A stretch of 64,000 nucleotides of DNA, taken from NCBI RefSeq assembly GCF_027942865.1, contig NC_134524.1, forward strand, positions 3,231,036-3,295,035. The letters run 5' to 3'. This document shows, one piece after another, positions 23,712-49,900 of the stretch. The translations under genes were made by a program, and so were the position numbers. Numbering within the stretch: position 1 is the stretch's first letter; every line of letters begins with the position of its first letter. The DNA is from Odontesthes bonariensis. Lineage: Eukaryota; Chordata; Actinopteri; Atheriniformes; Atherinopsidae. Below the pieces are notes generated by a model that ran no database searches, had not been told where the DNA came from, and was given only the letters and a program-made list of their open reading frames with translations.

Positions 23712-24297
23712 TGGGTTAGGGGTTAGGGTCAGGGTCAGGGTTAGGTCAGGGTCAGGGTCAGGGTCAGGGGTTAGGGTTTAGGGGTCAGGGTCAGGGTCAG
23801 GGGTTAGGGGTTAGGGCTTAGGGTCAGGGTCAGGGTCAGGGTCAGGGTTAGGTCAGGGTTAGTGTGAGGGTCAGGGGTTAGGGGTCAGGGTTAGGGGTCA
23901 GGGTCAGGGGTTAGGGTTAGTGTTAGTGTTGGGGTTAGGGTCAGGGTCAGGGTTAGGTCAGGGTTAGGGTCAGGATCAGGGTTAGGGTCAGGGTCAGGGT
24001 CAGAGTCAGGGTCAGGGGTTAGGGTTGGGGTTGGGGTCAGGGTCAGGGTTAGTGTCAGGGTCAGGGGTTAGGGGTTAGGGGTCAGGGTTAGGGTCAGGGT
24101 CAGGGGTTAGGGTTAGTGTTAGTGTTGGGGTTAGGGTCAGGGTCAGGGTTAGGTCAGGGTTAGGGTCAGGATCAGGGTTAGGGTCAGGGTCAGGGTCAGA
24201 GTCAGGGTCAGGGGTTAGGGTTGGGGTTGGGGTCAGGGTCAGGGTTAGTGTCAGGGTCAGGGGTTAGGGGTTAGGGGTCAGGGTTAGGGTCAGGGTT
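23712..24297. repeat. Telomere-like TTAGGG/TCAGGG array
   Basis: Nearly 590 bp of alternating GGGTTAGGG, GGTCAGGG and GGGGTTAGGG, with an internal duplication of about 250 bases (23880-24060 matches 24060-24250). It ends 3 bases from the guanylate cyclase stop codon, so the cyclase 3' UTR must be made of it. Confidence 0.95.
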
Positions 24298-24300
24298 AAA

Positions 24301-37776
<13,476 letters not shown>

Positions 37777-38850
37777 GCTGCCACAAAAGGAGAAACGGAC
37801 TGATGCTCGTGGAGATCTGCAGCTTCTGAGCTGCTGAATGAGAGAAGATCCGAGCTGGAGGTGAAGAAGAGGAGGAGGAGAGAAGAGAGGAAGACACAGG
37901 TGGCCCAAGGTGAGTACCCGCTGCCCTCTGCTGGTGGAGGCTGTAACTGCAGGTTGGTTATTCTGCTTCTTCCATCCATTCATTTGTACACCAGCTCAGG
38001 GTCCAGGGAGCTGGATCCTCTCCCAGCTGTCATTGGACGAGTCAGACTGATCCTCGGGACACTTAAAGTGTGATAATGATCAGTTAACCTGAAGTTCAGA
38101 TGCTGGAACAACTACTTTTCTTCTCGGTTTATTCAGGAAATTGTAAAAAAGCAGAATTTGAAGTGGATTTATTGTACTTTTGTGTGTTAAAGCAGAACAA
38201 CTTAAAGTATTATTAGTACACTTCAGTACACGGCTGCGTATGAACTCATTTACATGTTTGATCAGTTAAATAAAGTTTGTTTACTTTGTTTCATAAGAAC
38301 ACGAAATAAAGTGCCACCAATATTAAGACAACATGTCTGTAATATGTTCTTATTTATTTAACAGCATGTTAAAAAGTACTTTTCACACATTTCTATGAAT
38401 AAAAATGAGTTCCTAATAATAATTTACCAACTTATGATTTGAAGTGTAAAAAGTAACTTAAAATTAAACTCAAATGTTATTTAAAATCAACTAAAACTTT
38501 AAAGTGTTCAAACAAATATTTAAATAATCAGCTTTCAGTTCAATGTTACAATAATAATTCTGATAAGACAATTTTATACAAATATGTTTAATAGAAACTG
38601 CAGATAACTTGAACTTAAATTATAATTTATTCTAATATTTACCAATAAAGTTAACTATAGTACAGTTATTTCTGGATAGATCACCTATGTGTGAATATGT
38701 ACAATAATACAATAAAGTTTATTTAATTTTGACCAGGCCTGTAATCAATAAGTAAATATCTGGTGGTCGATCACTCCAATGCTTCAACAATTCAGTTCAG
38801 TTTAAGTCATTTAGGACCAAATCACAACAAATATCTAATTTCAAAGATAC
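37777..38850. other. Upstream region of the guanylate cyclase
   Basis: The first ~120 bases are the probable 5' UTR and promoter of the cyclase; no TATA box or CpG island is evident. The rest is A/T-rich unique sequence in which I see no gene or repeat family. Confidence 0.4.
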
Positions 38851-39644
38851 AGATCAATTCAATTCATTTTTATTTATATAGCGCCAAATACAACAAATGT
38901 CATCTCAAGGCACTTAGATAGTAAGTCCAATTCAAGCCAATTGGAATTCAATTAATTAATAATAATCATAATTCATAAAATAATCCAATTCGTTCATATA
39001 GAGCCAATTCAAAAACAATTTCCTAGCTAAGAAAACCAACAGATTGCACTGAAAACTTTTTGTTTTTCGGTCCAATCTCCCGGCCTGAGCGGCGTGCCTG
39101 AGGCGACTGTGGAGAGAAACGACTCCCTTTTAACAGGAAGAAACCTCTGGCAGAACCAGACTCAGGAAGGGTGGCCATCCGCCTCCACCAGCTGGGGTTT
39201 GAGAAGACAGAAAAAGGGGGGGGGAAGGGGGGGGGGGGATGGGGAGGGGGGCAGGGGGCCACCGCGACGGCGGCACTGTAACACCATTCAAAGGATATCT
39301 GTTGGAACAGGGAAACACCAGTTAATGACCACAATAATATCACATATACATAAAGAGAGTAAAGTGAGGAAAGGTGTGACAGATGAGTCCCCCCAGCAGT
39401 CTAGGCCTATAGCAGCTTAACTATGGGATGTTTCAGGATCACCTGAGCCATCCCTATTCAAGGTAAACACAAGAAACTTGTGCTAACGAAAAAATAAATA
39501 ATAAAATAAAGTAAAGGACCAGACTCAGTGAGTAATTCCCTATACTCCCTATATAGATCTGCTCCTCACACCACAACAACCATCTTTTTACAGCCACAAG
39601 TTACCTCAGCCTCTCACCAACTGCACACCAGTCACAGCGGGGTG

Positions 39645-39795
39645 GGGATGCAAACCCTGGTTCGGGTAGGGGGAGAAATAAAAGAGGTAAGAGAAGCGGG
39701 AATGGGATTCAAACCCTGGTTCGGGTAGGGGGAGAAATAAAAGAGGTAAGAGAAGCGGGAATGGGATTCAAACCCTGGTTCGGGTAGGGGGTAAT
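39645..39795. repeat. Three-copy ~59-bp repeat in the L2 3' UTR
   Basis: Units carry ATTCAAACCCTGGTTCGGGT followed by AGGGGGAGAAATAAAAGAGG. Confidence 0.85.
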
Positions 39796-39868
39796 GAAAG
39801 TATAGAGGGTGCCAGAGGTGGAGGCAGAACAAGACACACTAGCAGACATACTATCAGATTCAACAGAC

Positions 39869-42800
39869 CTAACTATAAGCTTTATAAAAAAGGAAAGTTT
39901 TAAGCCTGATCTTAAAAGTGGAAAGGGTGTCTGCTTCCCGGACATTTACTGGCAGCTTATTCCACAATTGAGGGGCCTGATAACTGAAGGCTCTGCCTCC
40001 CATTCTACTTTTAGAAACTCTGGGAACCTCAAGTAAACCTGCAGTTTGGGAACGAAGTGCTCTGTTAGGAAAATATCTTACAATGAGATCTTTAAGATAT
40101 GATGGAGCTCGGTCATTAAGAGCTTTATATGTAAGGAGAAGAATCTTAAATTCTATTCTGAATTTAACAGGGAGCCAATGAAGAGAAGCTAAAACTGGAG
40201 AAATATGATCTCTCCTGTTAGTTCTCATCAGAACTCTGGCTGCAGCATTTTGGATCAACTGAAGGCTTTTCAGAGAATATGTAGGACAGCCCAATAATAA
40301 AGAATTACAGTAGTCCAATCTTGAAGTAACAAATGCATGAATTAGTTTTTCTGCATCACTCTGAGACAAGATGTTCCTGATTTTAACAATATTACGAAGG
40401 TGAAAGAAAGCAGTCCTAGAAACCTGTTTTATATGCGAGTCAAATGATAAATTCTGGTCAAAAATAACTCCAAGGTTCCTCACTGTAGAACTAGAAGCCA
40501 AGGAAATACCATCTAGAGTAACTATATAGCTAGACAATTTCTCCCTGAAACGCTCAGGTCCAAAGATAACGACTTCAGTTTTGTCTGAATTTAGCAGCAG
40601 ACAGTTCTGAGTCATCCAGGTCTTTATGTCTTTAAGACATGCTTGTAGTCTGACCAACCTATTGGTTTCATCTGGTTTTATAGATAAGTACAGCTGAGTA
40701 TCATCAGCATAGCAATGGAAATTTATACCATGCTGTCTAATAATGTTACCTAATGGAACCATGTATAAAGTGAAAAGAATCGGTCCAAGCACAGAACCCT
40801 GGGGAACTCCATGACTTACTCTGGTGTGTGAGGAAGATTCTTCATTTACAAGAACAAACTGAAATCTATCAGATAAATATGACTTAAACCAGCCTAATGC
40901 AGTTCCTTTAATCCCAATAACATGTTCAAGTCTGTGTAATAAGATACTGTGATCGACCGTATCAAATGCAGCACTGAGATCCAACAGGACAAGCACAGAC
41001 ACAAGTCCGCTATCAGAGGCTAAGAGGAGATCATTGGTAACTTTCAGCAGTGCTGTTTCTGTGCTATGATGCACTCTGAATCCTGACTGAAACTCTTCAA
41101 ACAAATTATTTCTGTGTAAATGATCACAAAGCTGAGCTGCAACTATTTTTTCAAGAACTTTAGACATAAAAGGGAGATTGGATATAGGTCTATAATGAGC
41201 CAACACTTCTGAATCAAGAGTAGGTTTTTTAAGTAAAGGTTTAATTACAGCAACCTTAAAAGTCTGAGGTACATATCCTGTCAACAAAGACAGATTGATC
41301 AAATCCAATATGGAAGTGTCAATTAATGGGAAAACCTCCTTGAACAGTCTGGTTGGGATTGGGTCTAAAACACAAGTTGATGGTTTAGAAGAGACTATTG
41401 CTGTTGTTGGTTCAGAGAGATCAACTGGGCAGAAGCCGTCTAAATACAAATCAGGTTCTAAAGATACCTCTAAAGCTGCTGTACTTGATGATACATCACT
41501 AATAATAGTGGGAAGGACTCCATCAATCTTCTCTCTGATAGAAACAATTTTATTAATAAAGAAGCTCATGAAATCATCACTGCTGAGAGTTAAAGGAATA
41601 ACTGGCTCAGCAGAGCTCGGACTCTTAGTCAGACTGGCTACAGTGCTGAAAAGAAACCTGGGATTATTCTTATTCTCTTCTATCAATGATGAATAATAAG
41701 CAGTTCTAGCTTTACGAAGGGCTTTCTTATACATTGTTAAACTATCTTTCCAGACTAACTGAGACTCTTCTAAATTAGAGGAACGCCACTGTCTCTCCAG
41801 CTTTCTTGCAGTCTGCTTTAAAGCACGCAGCTGTGAATTATACCAAGGAGCCAACCTCTTCTGACTGATTACCTTCCTTTTCAGAGGGGCAACATTGTCC
41901 AGTGCTGTACGCATTGAAACTATAGTGCTGTCAACAAGAGAGTCAAGTGCTGCTGGAGTAAAGTTTAGGTAGTCGTCCTCTGTCATATCTGCACATGGCA
42001 GTGAAGAAAAGGATGATGGAATTAATTCTTTAAATCTGGTTACAGCATCCTCTGATAGACACCTTCTATATGTAAGTTTCTTCTCAGAAACTGTATAGTC
42101 AAGTAATGTAAACTCAAAGGTTATCAGAAAATGGTCAGATAAGACAGAGTTATGAGGGAACACTGTTAACTGTTCACTCTCAATGCCATAAGTCAGAACA
42201 AGATCAAGGGTGTGATTAAGGCAGTGAGTCGGTCCGTGAACACTCTGAGAAAATCCAATAGAGTCTAATATAGAATTAAAGTTCATATTCAGGCTGTCAT
42301 TTTCAACATCTACATGAATATTAAAGTCACCCACTACAATGACTTTATCTGTACCCAGCACTAACTGGGATAAAAACTCTGAGAATTCAGACAGAAACTC
42401 AGAATAAGGGCCAGGTGGACGATACACAACAACAAACACAAGAGGTTTCTGTGATTTCCACTTTGCGTGGGAAAAACTGAGAATCAGAGATTCAAAAGAG
42501 CTCAAACTAATCTTGGGTCTGGGACTGATGAGTAACCCTGATCTGAAAATAGCTGCCACTCCTCCTCCTCTGCCTGTGGTTCGAGGAACGTGAACATTTA
42601 AACAGTCAGAGGGAGTTGCTTCATTAATGCTAACATGATCCTCCTGCTGCAGCCAGGTTTCTGTAAGACAAAATATATCAATATGATGATCACAAATCAA
42701 CTCATTCACTAACAGAGACTTCGAAAGGAGAGATCTGATATTCAGCAAACCACATTTAATAGTTTGATGTTTTTGTTCAGTTAAAGTTTTTGTTTTAATA

Positions 42801-42934
42801 ATTTCTTTTTGCACAAGAGGATTTGCTCCTTTTGTGTTAATCGATTGGGTGGGTAGCAGCAGGTGGGAAGCTGCAGAGAAGTGTGTAAGACTACAACTCT
42901 GCATCCTGTAAAGATCAATTACAATCCAATTCAT
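39869..42934 (-). CDS. L2 ORF2: endonuclease and reverse transcriptase
   Basis: One uninterrupted 1021-codon frame. The N-terminal third is an AP-type endonuclease: [31 protein letters not shown] and [10 protein letters not shown] in order. The middle is a reverse transcriptase: [62 protein letters not shown] and the catalytic [12 protein letters not shown]. The C-terminal part is the LINE tail domain ending near FLFYKAYS. No stop or frameshift is present, which implies a recent insertion. It would copy its own RNA at a nicked target site. Confidence 0.93.
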   Translation of the reverse strand: MNWIVIDLYRMQSCSLTHFSAASHLLLPTQSINTKGANPLVQKEIIKTKTLTEQKHQTIKCGLLNIRSLLSKSLLVNELICDHHIDIFCLTETWLQQEDHVSINEATPSDCLNVHVPRTTGRGGGVAAIFRSGLLISPRPKISLSSFESLILSFSHAKWKSQKPLVFVVVYRPPGPYSEFLSEFSEFLSQLVLGTDKVIVVGDFNIHVDVENDSLNMNFNSILDSIGFSQSVHGPTHCLNHTLDLVLTYGIESEQLTVFPHNSVLSDHFLITFEFTLLDYTVSEKKLTYRRCLSEDAVTRFKELIPSSFSSLPCADMTEDDYLNFTPAALDSLVDSTIVSMRTALDNVAPLKRKVISQKRLAPWYNSQLRALKQTARKLERQWRSSNLEESQLVWKDSLTMYKKALRKARTAYYSSLIEENKNNPRFLFSTVASLTKSPSSAEPVIPLTLSSDDFMSFFINKIVSIREKIDGVLPTIISDVSSSTAALEVSLEPDLYLDGFCPVDLSEPTTAIVSSKPSTCVLDPIPTRLFKEVFPLIDTSILDLINLSLLTGYVPQTFKVAVIKPLLKKPTLDSEVLAHYRPISNLPFMSKVLEKIVAAQLCDHLHRNNLFEEFQSGFRVHHSTETALLKVTNDLLLASDSGLVSVLVLLDLSAAFDTVDHSILLHRLEHVIGIKGTALGWFKSYLSDRFQFVLVNEESSSHTRVSHGVPQGSVLGPILFTLYMVPLGNIIRQHGINFHCYADDTQLYLSIKPDETNRLVRLQACLKDIKTWMTQNCLLLNSDKTEVVIFGPERFREKLSSYIVTLDGISLASSSTVRNLGVIFDQNLSFDSHIKQVSRTAFFHLRNIVKIRNILSQSDAEKLIHAFVTSRLDYCNSLLLGCPTYSLKSLQLIQNAAARVLMRTNRRDHISPVLASLHWLPVKFRIEFKILLLTYKALNDRAPSYLKDLIVRYFPNRALRSQTAGLLEVPRVSKSRMGGRAFSYQAPQLWNKLPVNVREADTLSTFKIRLKTFLFYKAYS

Positions 42935-43239
42935 TGTAATCTAATTAAATCCAATTAACCGTCAACAAATATCAGGAACGTGTGAAAGTGCTTTAAAATG
43001 TCCAAGTACTAACTTATTCCCATTGTGGACCTCTGAAATGACGATTCTGACAAGAAAAAGTTCAATTTTATTAAAATATTAGCAGTTACAGGTGACTTTT
43101 TTAGGCGTTTTAGTCAATAAGGCCAAAAATAAATCGAATAAATGATAAAAATCTCATTTTAACCTGATGAAAAGCTGTAATTTATATCTAAACTGTAACC
43201 ACAGAGGGCAGAATGTGCTGATTAAAATGTTTTCTATTT

Positions 43240-43908
43240 GTGCCCGCGAGGCGTCGTGTGACGTCAGAGAGGAATGCTCGCCACAAATGAGCCGGTGAAC
43301 ACGCACGGACGCACGCACGGCGGGTGTCAGGTTGCTCCATCCGAGCTCAGGCTGTTTACCGTCAACACGCGTGCAAAAAAACACGCAGGCGCGTGCGCGA
43401 ACGGTCACTTCAGCTGGTGGCGGAGCGAGCGTGCGCGTGAGGATGAGAAAGAAATATGTTTAAATCGCGCGACAAAACTTCCTGTGTCGTCTCTCGGCTG
43501 CCCGTCGGCTCCAACCGGCACGCGACTCCAACCGTTACTCCAGTCGCAGAGTGCTCGAGGACACCACTTGTGCGCGCGCGGGGTCAAAGAACGGCCCGAG
43601 CTCGAGCGCACAGGAGACTTTTAACGGCTTTTTAACCGCATTTTAACGTTTAAATCGAGCTTTTCCCGACATTAACCGCCGCTTCGTGTCGTGATTGGTT
43701 CGTTTTAACGTTTCGGTGACGGAAGAGGAAGATTTAACGGGTTTTTTCACCTGAAAAGTTAGTTAACGGCAAGTTTTTCAACGTCTAAAATACGGATTTT
43801 GTACCTGTGATACTCAACGTCCTCCTCATGTTGTCTCTGGTTCCGAATCCCTGACAAAGCTGGATTTAAGTTGGGAAGTCAGACGGTTTAAAGCAGGTTT
43901 AAAGGAGG
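43240..43908 (+). promoter_or_regulatory. npnt: CpG-rich promoter and 5' UTR of npnt
   Basis: CpG-dense sequence with runs such as GTGCGCGCGCGGGG precedes the npnt start codon; the 120 bases just before it are A/T-richer. No TATA box is evident. Positions 42961-43240 hold nothing recognisable. Confidence 0.6.
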
Positions 43909-46900
43909 ATGCTGAGCCTGGTTCTTGTGTCCTGGTTCTGTTTACTGACCCGGTGTCAGCGTTTGGACCATGACAGGTAATCCAGACTCTTTATTTAACG
44001 GTGTTAAAGTTCATGTAGTTACCTCTAACATGATTATATGAAGCATTTTCTCGTTTTTTTTCTCATCTGAACCTAATTTTTAACTGTAATTTTATCACTA
44101 AGGTGATTAAAGTGACTTTAAAATAATTACATCTTATATTTAATACTATAATAATCAGATATTTGGATTAAAGTTAGCTCCTTAACAATAACTACGACTT
44201 TAAACAGGTTTCTAACAGTATATATGGATGTATATTACTCATAATTATAAAACAATATGTCCACCAGGTGGTTTAATCTGTTCAGATGTACATTTTTTAT
44301 TTGTTTAGCTGTGTGTCGGAGCTAAAAATGATCATATGAGTAGATAAGGCTCAACAATGTAAAGGCTGACATGAGGAACACTCGTTGAATATTTCTATAA
44401 TTCGTGATGATATATATGAGGCTCAGGGGCATAAAAAATCAAGTGTGTTAGCAGTAAAAAACAGCCAAGAGGGAGCAATAATAAAGGGAAAAATGTGATG
44501 GAAAGATAGAAAGTATGCAGAGGGAGTGGAAAAGGAGGAGGACGCCACCCTCCCCTCGTCTCCGGCTGATATAATTCATGTTCAGACAGGCTGGAGGAAA
44601 CAGGAGAACGTATGGACTCCTCAGCCGGTCTGAACCGGCGCAGCAGACACAAACCAAACAGTCTGCAGCTCGCTGGCTGCCGCCATGAAGGAAGGTTTCC
44701 TGATGAATCCCCTCCAGCTGTTCCTGTCCACAGGAAGCTCATTTAATCCCACTTGTTTGTTTGCATTTTGATCTTCCAGCTGCACAAGAAAACAAAAACA
44801 AATATGTTTGTTTGTTTGTTTGTGTTGCCGCAGCTGGGCGGACCAGGCGGAGCTGTCTGATGGTCTCTGTCGCTATGGCAACAGCGTGGAGTGTTGTTGG
44901 GGCTGGACGCAGATGGACTGGGGACGCTGTCAACGTGAGCACATTAAAAAGCTTCACACTTACATCCTCAAAGGTCCAGGTGGAAAACATCTGCTGATCA
45001 GTTTACTTTTGATTGATCAGGATATTCTTAGATTAACTGCATCGTTCCAGCCAGGCGATTGGTTAGTTTTACACCCCCACACCAGAAAACATTGCAACGG
45101 TGAGAAAGATGTGCATAAGATGAAAGAAATGCAGTGATTCTCACATTTACTTTGACTTTTATGTCATTGCAGACAGTGTGAACCCCTAAATATGTCCTGT
45201 TTTATCTCCACAACTTCATTTAATGTGTAATATGCTTCCATTTTGGTATTTCAGGCCTGCAACACGTTCAAAAGACCAAGGTACATGAGCAGTTTAGGGC
45301 TGATAATGAAATAAATAAAGGTTGTTAGTCCAACAGGTGGTGTCAAGAAGTGCTTTTAGTCATAAAAAGTTAAAAGATTGAGAGGGATTTGTGTATTTCT
45401 CATTAAACTATTCAAGGAATCTGGAGGAATTTCAGTGTGTAAACAACCCTAATCCGGACTATCCATCAGCAGCTGATAGAAGCACACGGACAAGGGATTA
45501 CTGTGGGAAACCTTTGTCCAGCACCACGATCCACAGTTCCATTCACAGGCTTTACTGTGCAGAGAAGAAGCCGTTACAGTTAAACATTACAGGGTGGGAG
45601 AAGGAAACGTTACAGAGCGGGAGAAGGAAACGTCACAGAGTGGGAGAAGGAAACGTTACAGAGCGGGAGAAGGAAACGTCACAGAGCGGGAGAAGGAAAC
45701 GTCACAGAGCGGGAGAAGGAAACGTTACAGAGAGGGAGAAGGAAACGTTACAGAGGGAGAAGGAAACGTTACAGAGCGGGAGAAGGAAACGTTACAGAGC
45801 GGGAGAAGGAAACGTCACAGAGCGGGAGAAGGAAACGTCACAGAGTGGGAGAAGGAAACGTCACAAAGGGAGAAGGAAACGTTACAGTGGGAGAAGGAAA
45901 CGTTACAGAGTGGGAGAAGGAAACGTTACAGAGTGGGAGAAGGAAACGTTACAGTGGGAGAAGGAAACGTTACAGAGTGAGAGAAGGAAACGTCACAGAG
46001 CGGGAGAAGGAAACGTTACAGTGGGAGAAGGAAACGTTACAGAGTGGGAGAAGGAAACGTTACAGAGTGGGAGAAGGAAACGTTACAGAGGGAGAAGGAA
46101 ACGTTACAGAGTGGGAGAAGGAAACGTTACAGAGTGGGAGAAGGAAACGTTACAGAGTGGGAGAAGGAAACGTTACAGAGTGGGAGAAGGAAACGTTACA
46201 GAGTGGGAGAAGGAAACGTTACAGAGTGGGAGAAGGAAACGTTACAGGGTGGGAGAAGGAAACGTTACAGGGTGGGAGAAGGAAACGTCACAGAGTGGGA
46301 GAAGGAAACGTTACAGAGTGGGAGAAGGAGACGTCACAGAGTGGGAGAAGGAAACGTTACAGAGTGGGAGAAGGAAACGTTACAGAGTGGGAGAAGGAAA
46401 CGTTACAGTGGGAGAAGGAAACGTCACAGAGAGGGAGAAGGAAACGTCACAGAGTGGGAGAAGGAAACGTTACAGGGTGGGAGAAGGAAACGTTACAGAG
46501 CGGGAGAAGGAAACGTCACAGAGCGGGAGAAGGAAACGTTACAGAGTGGGAGAAGGAAACGTCACAGAGCGGGAGAAGGAAACGTTACAGAGTGGGAGAA
46601 GGAAACGTCACAGAGAGGGAGAAGGAAACGTTACAGGGTGGGAGAAGGAAACGTCACAGAGTGGGAGAAGGAAACGTCACAGAGCGGGAGAAGGAAACGT
46701 CACAGAGAGGGAGAAGGAAACGTGACAGAGCGGGAGAAGGAAACGTCACAGAGCGGGAGAAGGAAACGTCACAGAGTGGGAGAAGGAAACGTCACAGAGC
46801 GGGAGAAGGAAACGTTACAGGGTGGGAGAAGGAAACGTCACAGAGTGAGAGAAGGAAACGTCACAGAGTGGGAGAAGGAAACGTCACAGAGCGGGAGAAG

Positions 46901-49900
46901 GAAACGTTACAGAGTGGGAGAAGGAAACGTCACAGAGCGGGAGAAGGAAACGTTACAGGGTGGGAGAAGGAAACGTCACAGAGTGAGAGAAGGAAACGTC
47001 ACAGAGCGGGAGAAGGAAACGTTACAGGGTGGGAGAAGGAAACGTCACAGAGTGAGAGAAGGAAACGTCACAGAGTGGGAGAAGGAAACGTCACAGAGCG
47101 GGAGAAGGAAACGTCACAGAGAGGGAGAAGGAAACGTGACAGAGCGGGAGAAGGAAACGTGACAGAGCGGGAGAAGGAAACGTCACAGAGCGGGAGAAGG
47201 AAACGTCACAGAGTGGGAGAAGGAAACGTCACAGAGAGGGAGAAGGAAACGTGACAGAGCGGGAGAAGGAAACGTCACAGAGCGGGAGAAGGAAACGTCA
47301 CAGAGCGGGAGAAGGAAACGTCACAGAGCGGGAGAAGGAAACGTTACAGAGCGGGAGAAGGAAACGTTACAGAGTGGGAGAAGGAAACGTTACAGTGGGA
47401 GAAGGAAACTTCACAGAGTGGGAGAAGGAAACGTTACAGAGCGGGAGAAGGAAACGTCACAGAGCGGGAGAAGGAAACGTTACAGAGAGGGAGAAGGAAA
47501 CGTTACAGAGCGGGAGAAGGAAACGTTACAGAGCGGGAGAAGGAAACGTTACAGAGAGGGAGAAGGAAACGTCACAGAGCGGGAGAAGGAAACGTTACAG
47601 AGCGGGAGAAGGAAACGTTACAGTGGGAGAAGGAAACTTCACAGAGTGGGAGAAGGAAACGTTACAGAGAGGGAGAAGGAAACGTCACAGAGCGGGAGAA
47701 GGAAACGTCACAGAGAGGGAGAAGGAAACGTCACAGAGTGGGAGAAGGAAACGTCACAGAGCGGGAGAAGGAAACGTTACAGAGTGGGAGAAGGAAACGT
47801 CACAGAGAGGGAGAAGGAAACGTTACAGGGTGGGAGAAGGAAACGTCACAGAGTGGGAGAAGGAAACGTCACAGAGCGGGAGAAGGAAACGTCACAGAGA
47901 GGGAGAAGGAAACGTGACAGAGCGGGAGAAGGAAACGTCACAGAGCGGGAGAAGGAAACGTCACAGAGTGGGAGAAGGAAACGTCACAGAGCGGGAGAAG
48001 GAAACGTTACAGGGTGGGAGAAGGAAACGTCACAGAGTGAGAGAAGGAAACGTCACAGAGTGGGAGAAGGAAACGTCACAGAGCGGGAGAAGGAAACGTT
48101 ACAGAGTGGGAGAAGGAAACGTCACAGAGCGGGAGAAGGAAACGTTACAGGGTGGGAGAAGGAAACGTCACAGAGTGAGAGAAGGAAACGTCACAGAGCG
48201 GGAGAAGGAAACGTTACAGGGTGGGAGAAGGAAACGTCACAGAGTGAGAGAAGGAAACGTCACAGAGTGGGAGAAGGAAACGTCACAGAGCGGGAGAAGG
48301 AAACGTCACAGAGAGGGAGAAGGAAACGTGACAGAGCGGGAGAAGGAAACGTGACAGAGCGGGAGAAGGAAACGTCACAGAGCGGGAGAAGGAAACGTCA
48401 CAGAGTGGGAGAAGGAAACGTCACAGAGAGGGAGAAGGAAACGTGACAGAGCGGGAGAAGGAAACGTCACAGAGCGGGAGAAGGAAACGTCACAGAGCGG
48501 GAGAAGGAAACGTCACAGAGCGGGAGAAGGAAACGTTACAGAGCGGGAGAAGGAAACGTTACAGAGTGGGAGAAGGAAACGTTACAGTGGGAGAAGGAAA
48601 CTTCACAGAGTGGGAGAAGGAAACGTTACAGAGCGGGAGAAGGAAACGTCACAGAGCGGGAGAAGGAAACGTTACAGAGAGGGAGAAGGAAACGTTACAG
48701 AGCGGGAGAAGGAAACGTTACAGAGCGGGAGAAGGAAACGTTACAGAGAGGGAGAAGGAAACGTCACAGAGCGGGAGAAGGAAACGTTACAGAGCGGGAG
48801 AAGGAAACGTTACAGTGGGAGAAGGAAACTTCACAGAGTGGGAGAAGGAAACGTTACAGAGAGGGAGAAGGAAACGTCACAGAGCGGGAGAAGGAAACGT
48901 CACAGAGAGGGAGAAGGAAACGTCACAGAGCGGGAGAAGGAAACGTCACAGAGAGGGAGAAGGAAACGTCACAGAGCGGGAGAAGGAAACGTCACAGAGC
49001 GGGAGAAGGAAACGTCACAGAGTGGGAGAAGGAAACGTTACAGAGAGGGAGAAGGAAACGTTACAGAGAGGGAGAAGGAAACGTCACAGAGCGGGAGAAG
49101 GAAACGTCACAGAGCGGGAGAAGGAAACGTTACAGAGCGGGAGAAGGAAACGTTACAGAGCGGGAGAAGGAAACGTTACAGAGTGGGAGAAGGAAACGTT
49201 ACAGAGAGGGAGAAGGAAACGTTACAGAGAGGGAGAAGGAAACGTCACAGAGCGGGAGAAGGAAACGTCACAGAGCGGGAGAAGGAAACGTTACAGAGCG
49301 GGAGAAGGAAACGTTACAGAGAGGGAGAAGGAAACGTCACAGAGCGGGAGAAGGAAACGTCACAGAGAGGGAGAAGGAAACGTTACAGAGAGGGAGAAGG
49401 AAACGTTACAGAGTGGGAGAAGGAAACGTTACAGAGAGGGAGAAGGAAACGTTACAGAGAGGGAGAAGGAAACGTCACAGAGCGGGAGAAGGAAACGTCA
49501 CAGAGAGGGAGAAGGAAACGTCACAGAGCGGGAGAAGGAAACGTCACAGAGAGGGAGAAGGAAACGTCACAGAGCGGGAGAAGGAAACGTCACAGAGAGG
49601 GAGAAGGAAACGTCACAGAGCGGGAGAAGGAAACGTCACAGAGAGGGAGAAGGAAACGTCACAGAGCGGGAGAAGGAAACGTCACAGAGAGGGAGAAGGA
49701 AACGTCACAGAGCGGGAGAAGGAAACGTCACAGAGAGGGAGAAGGAAACGTCACAGAGCGGGAGAAGGAAACGTCACAGAGAGGGAGAAGGAAACGTTAC
49801 AGAGTGGGAGAAGGAAACGTTACAGAGAGGGAGAAGGAAACGTTACAGAGAGGGAGAAGGAAACGTCACAGAGAGGGAGAAGGAAACGTTACAGAGAGGG

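Larger units (their letters stand above)
38853..42960 (-). mobile_element. L2-clade LINE with intact ORF
   Basis: An about 4.1-kb element. The 3' end on the minus strand is the typical fish tail GGCGCTATATAAATAAAAAT followed by GAATTGAATTG. The 3' UTR (38853-39868) includes G-rich tracts (39217-39252) and a three-copy repeat (39645-39795). The 5' boundary is uncertain and no separate first ORF is visible, so it may be 5'-truncated. Confidence 0.88.

Noticed and set aside
39645-39795. tRNA-like B-box sequence in the L2 3' UTR
   Set aside because: There is no A box at the right distance and no cloverleaf; it occurs in tandem units of the retrotransposon tail.
41295-41696. 133-codon plus-strand frame
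   Set aside because: It is a shadow within the L2 reverse-transcriptase ORF.
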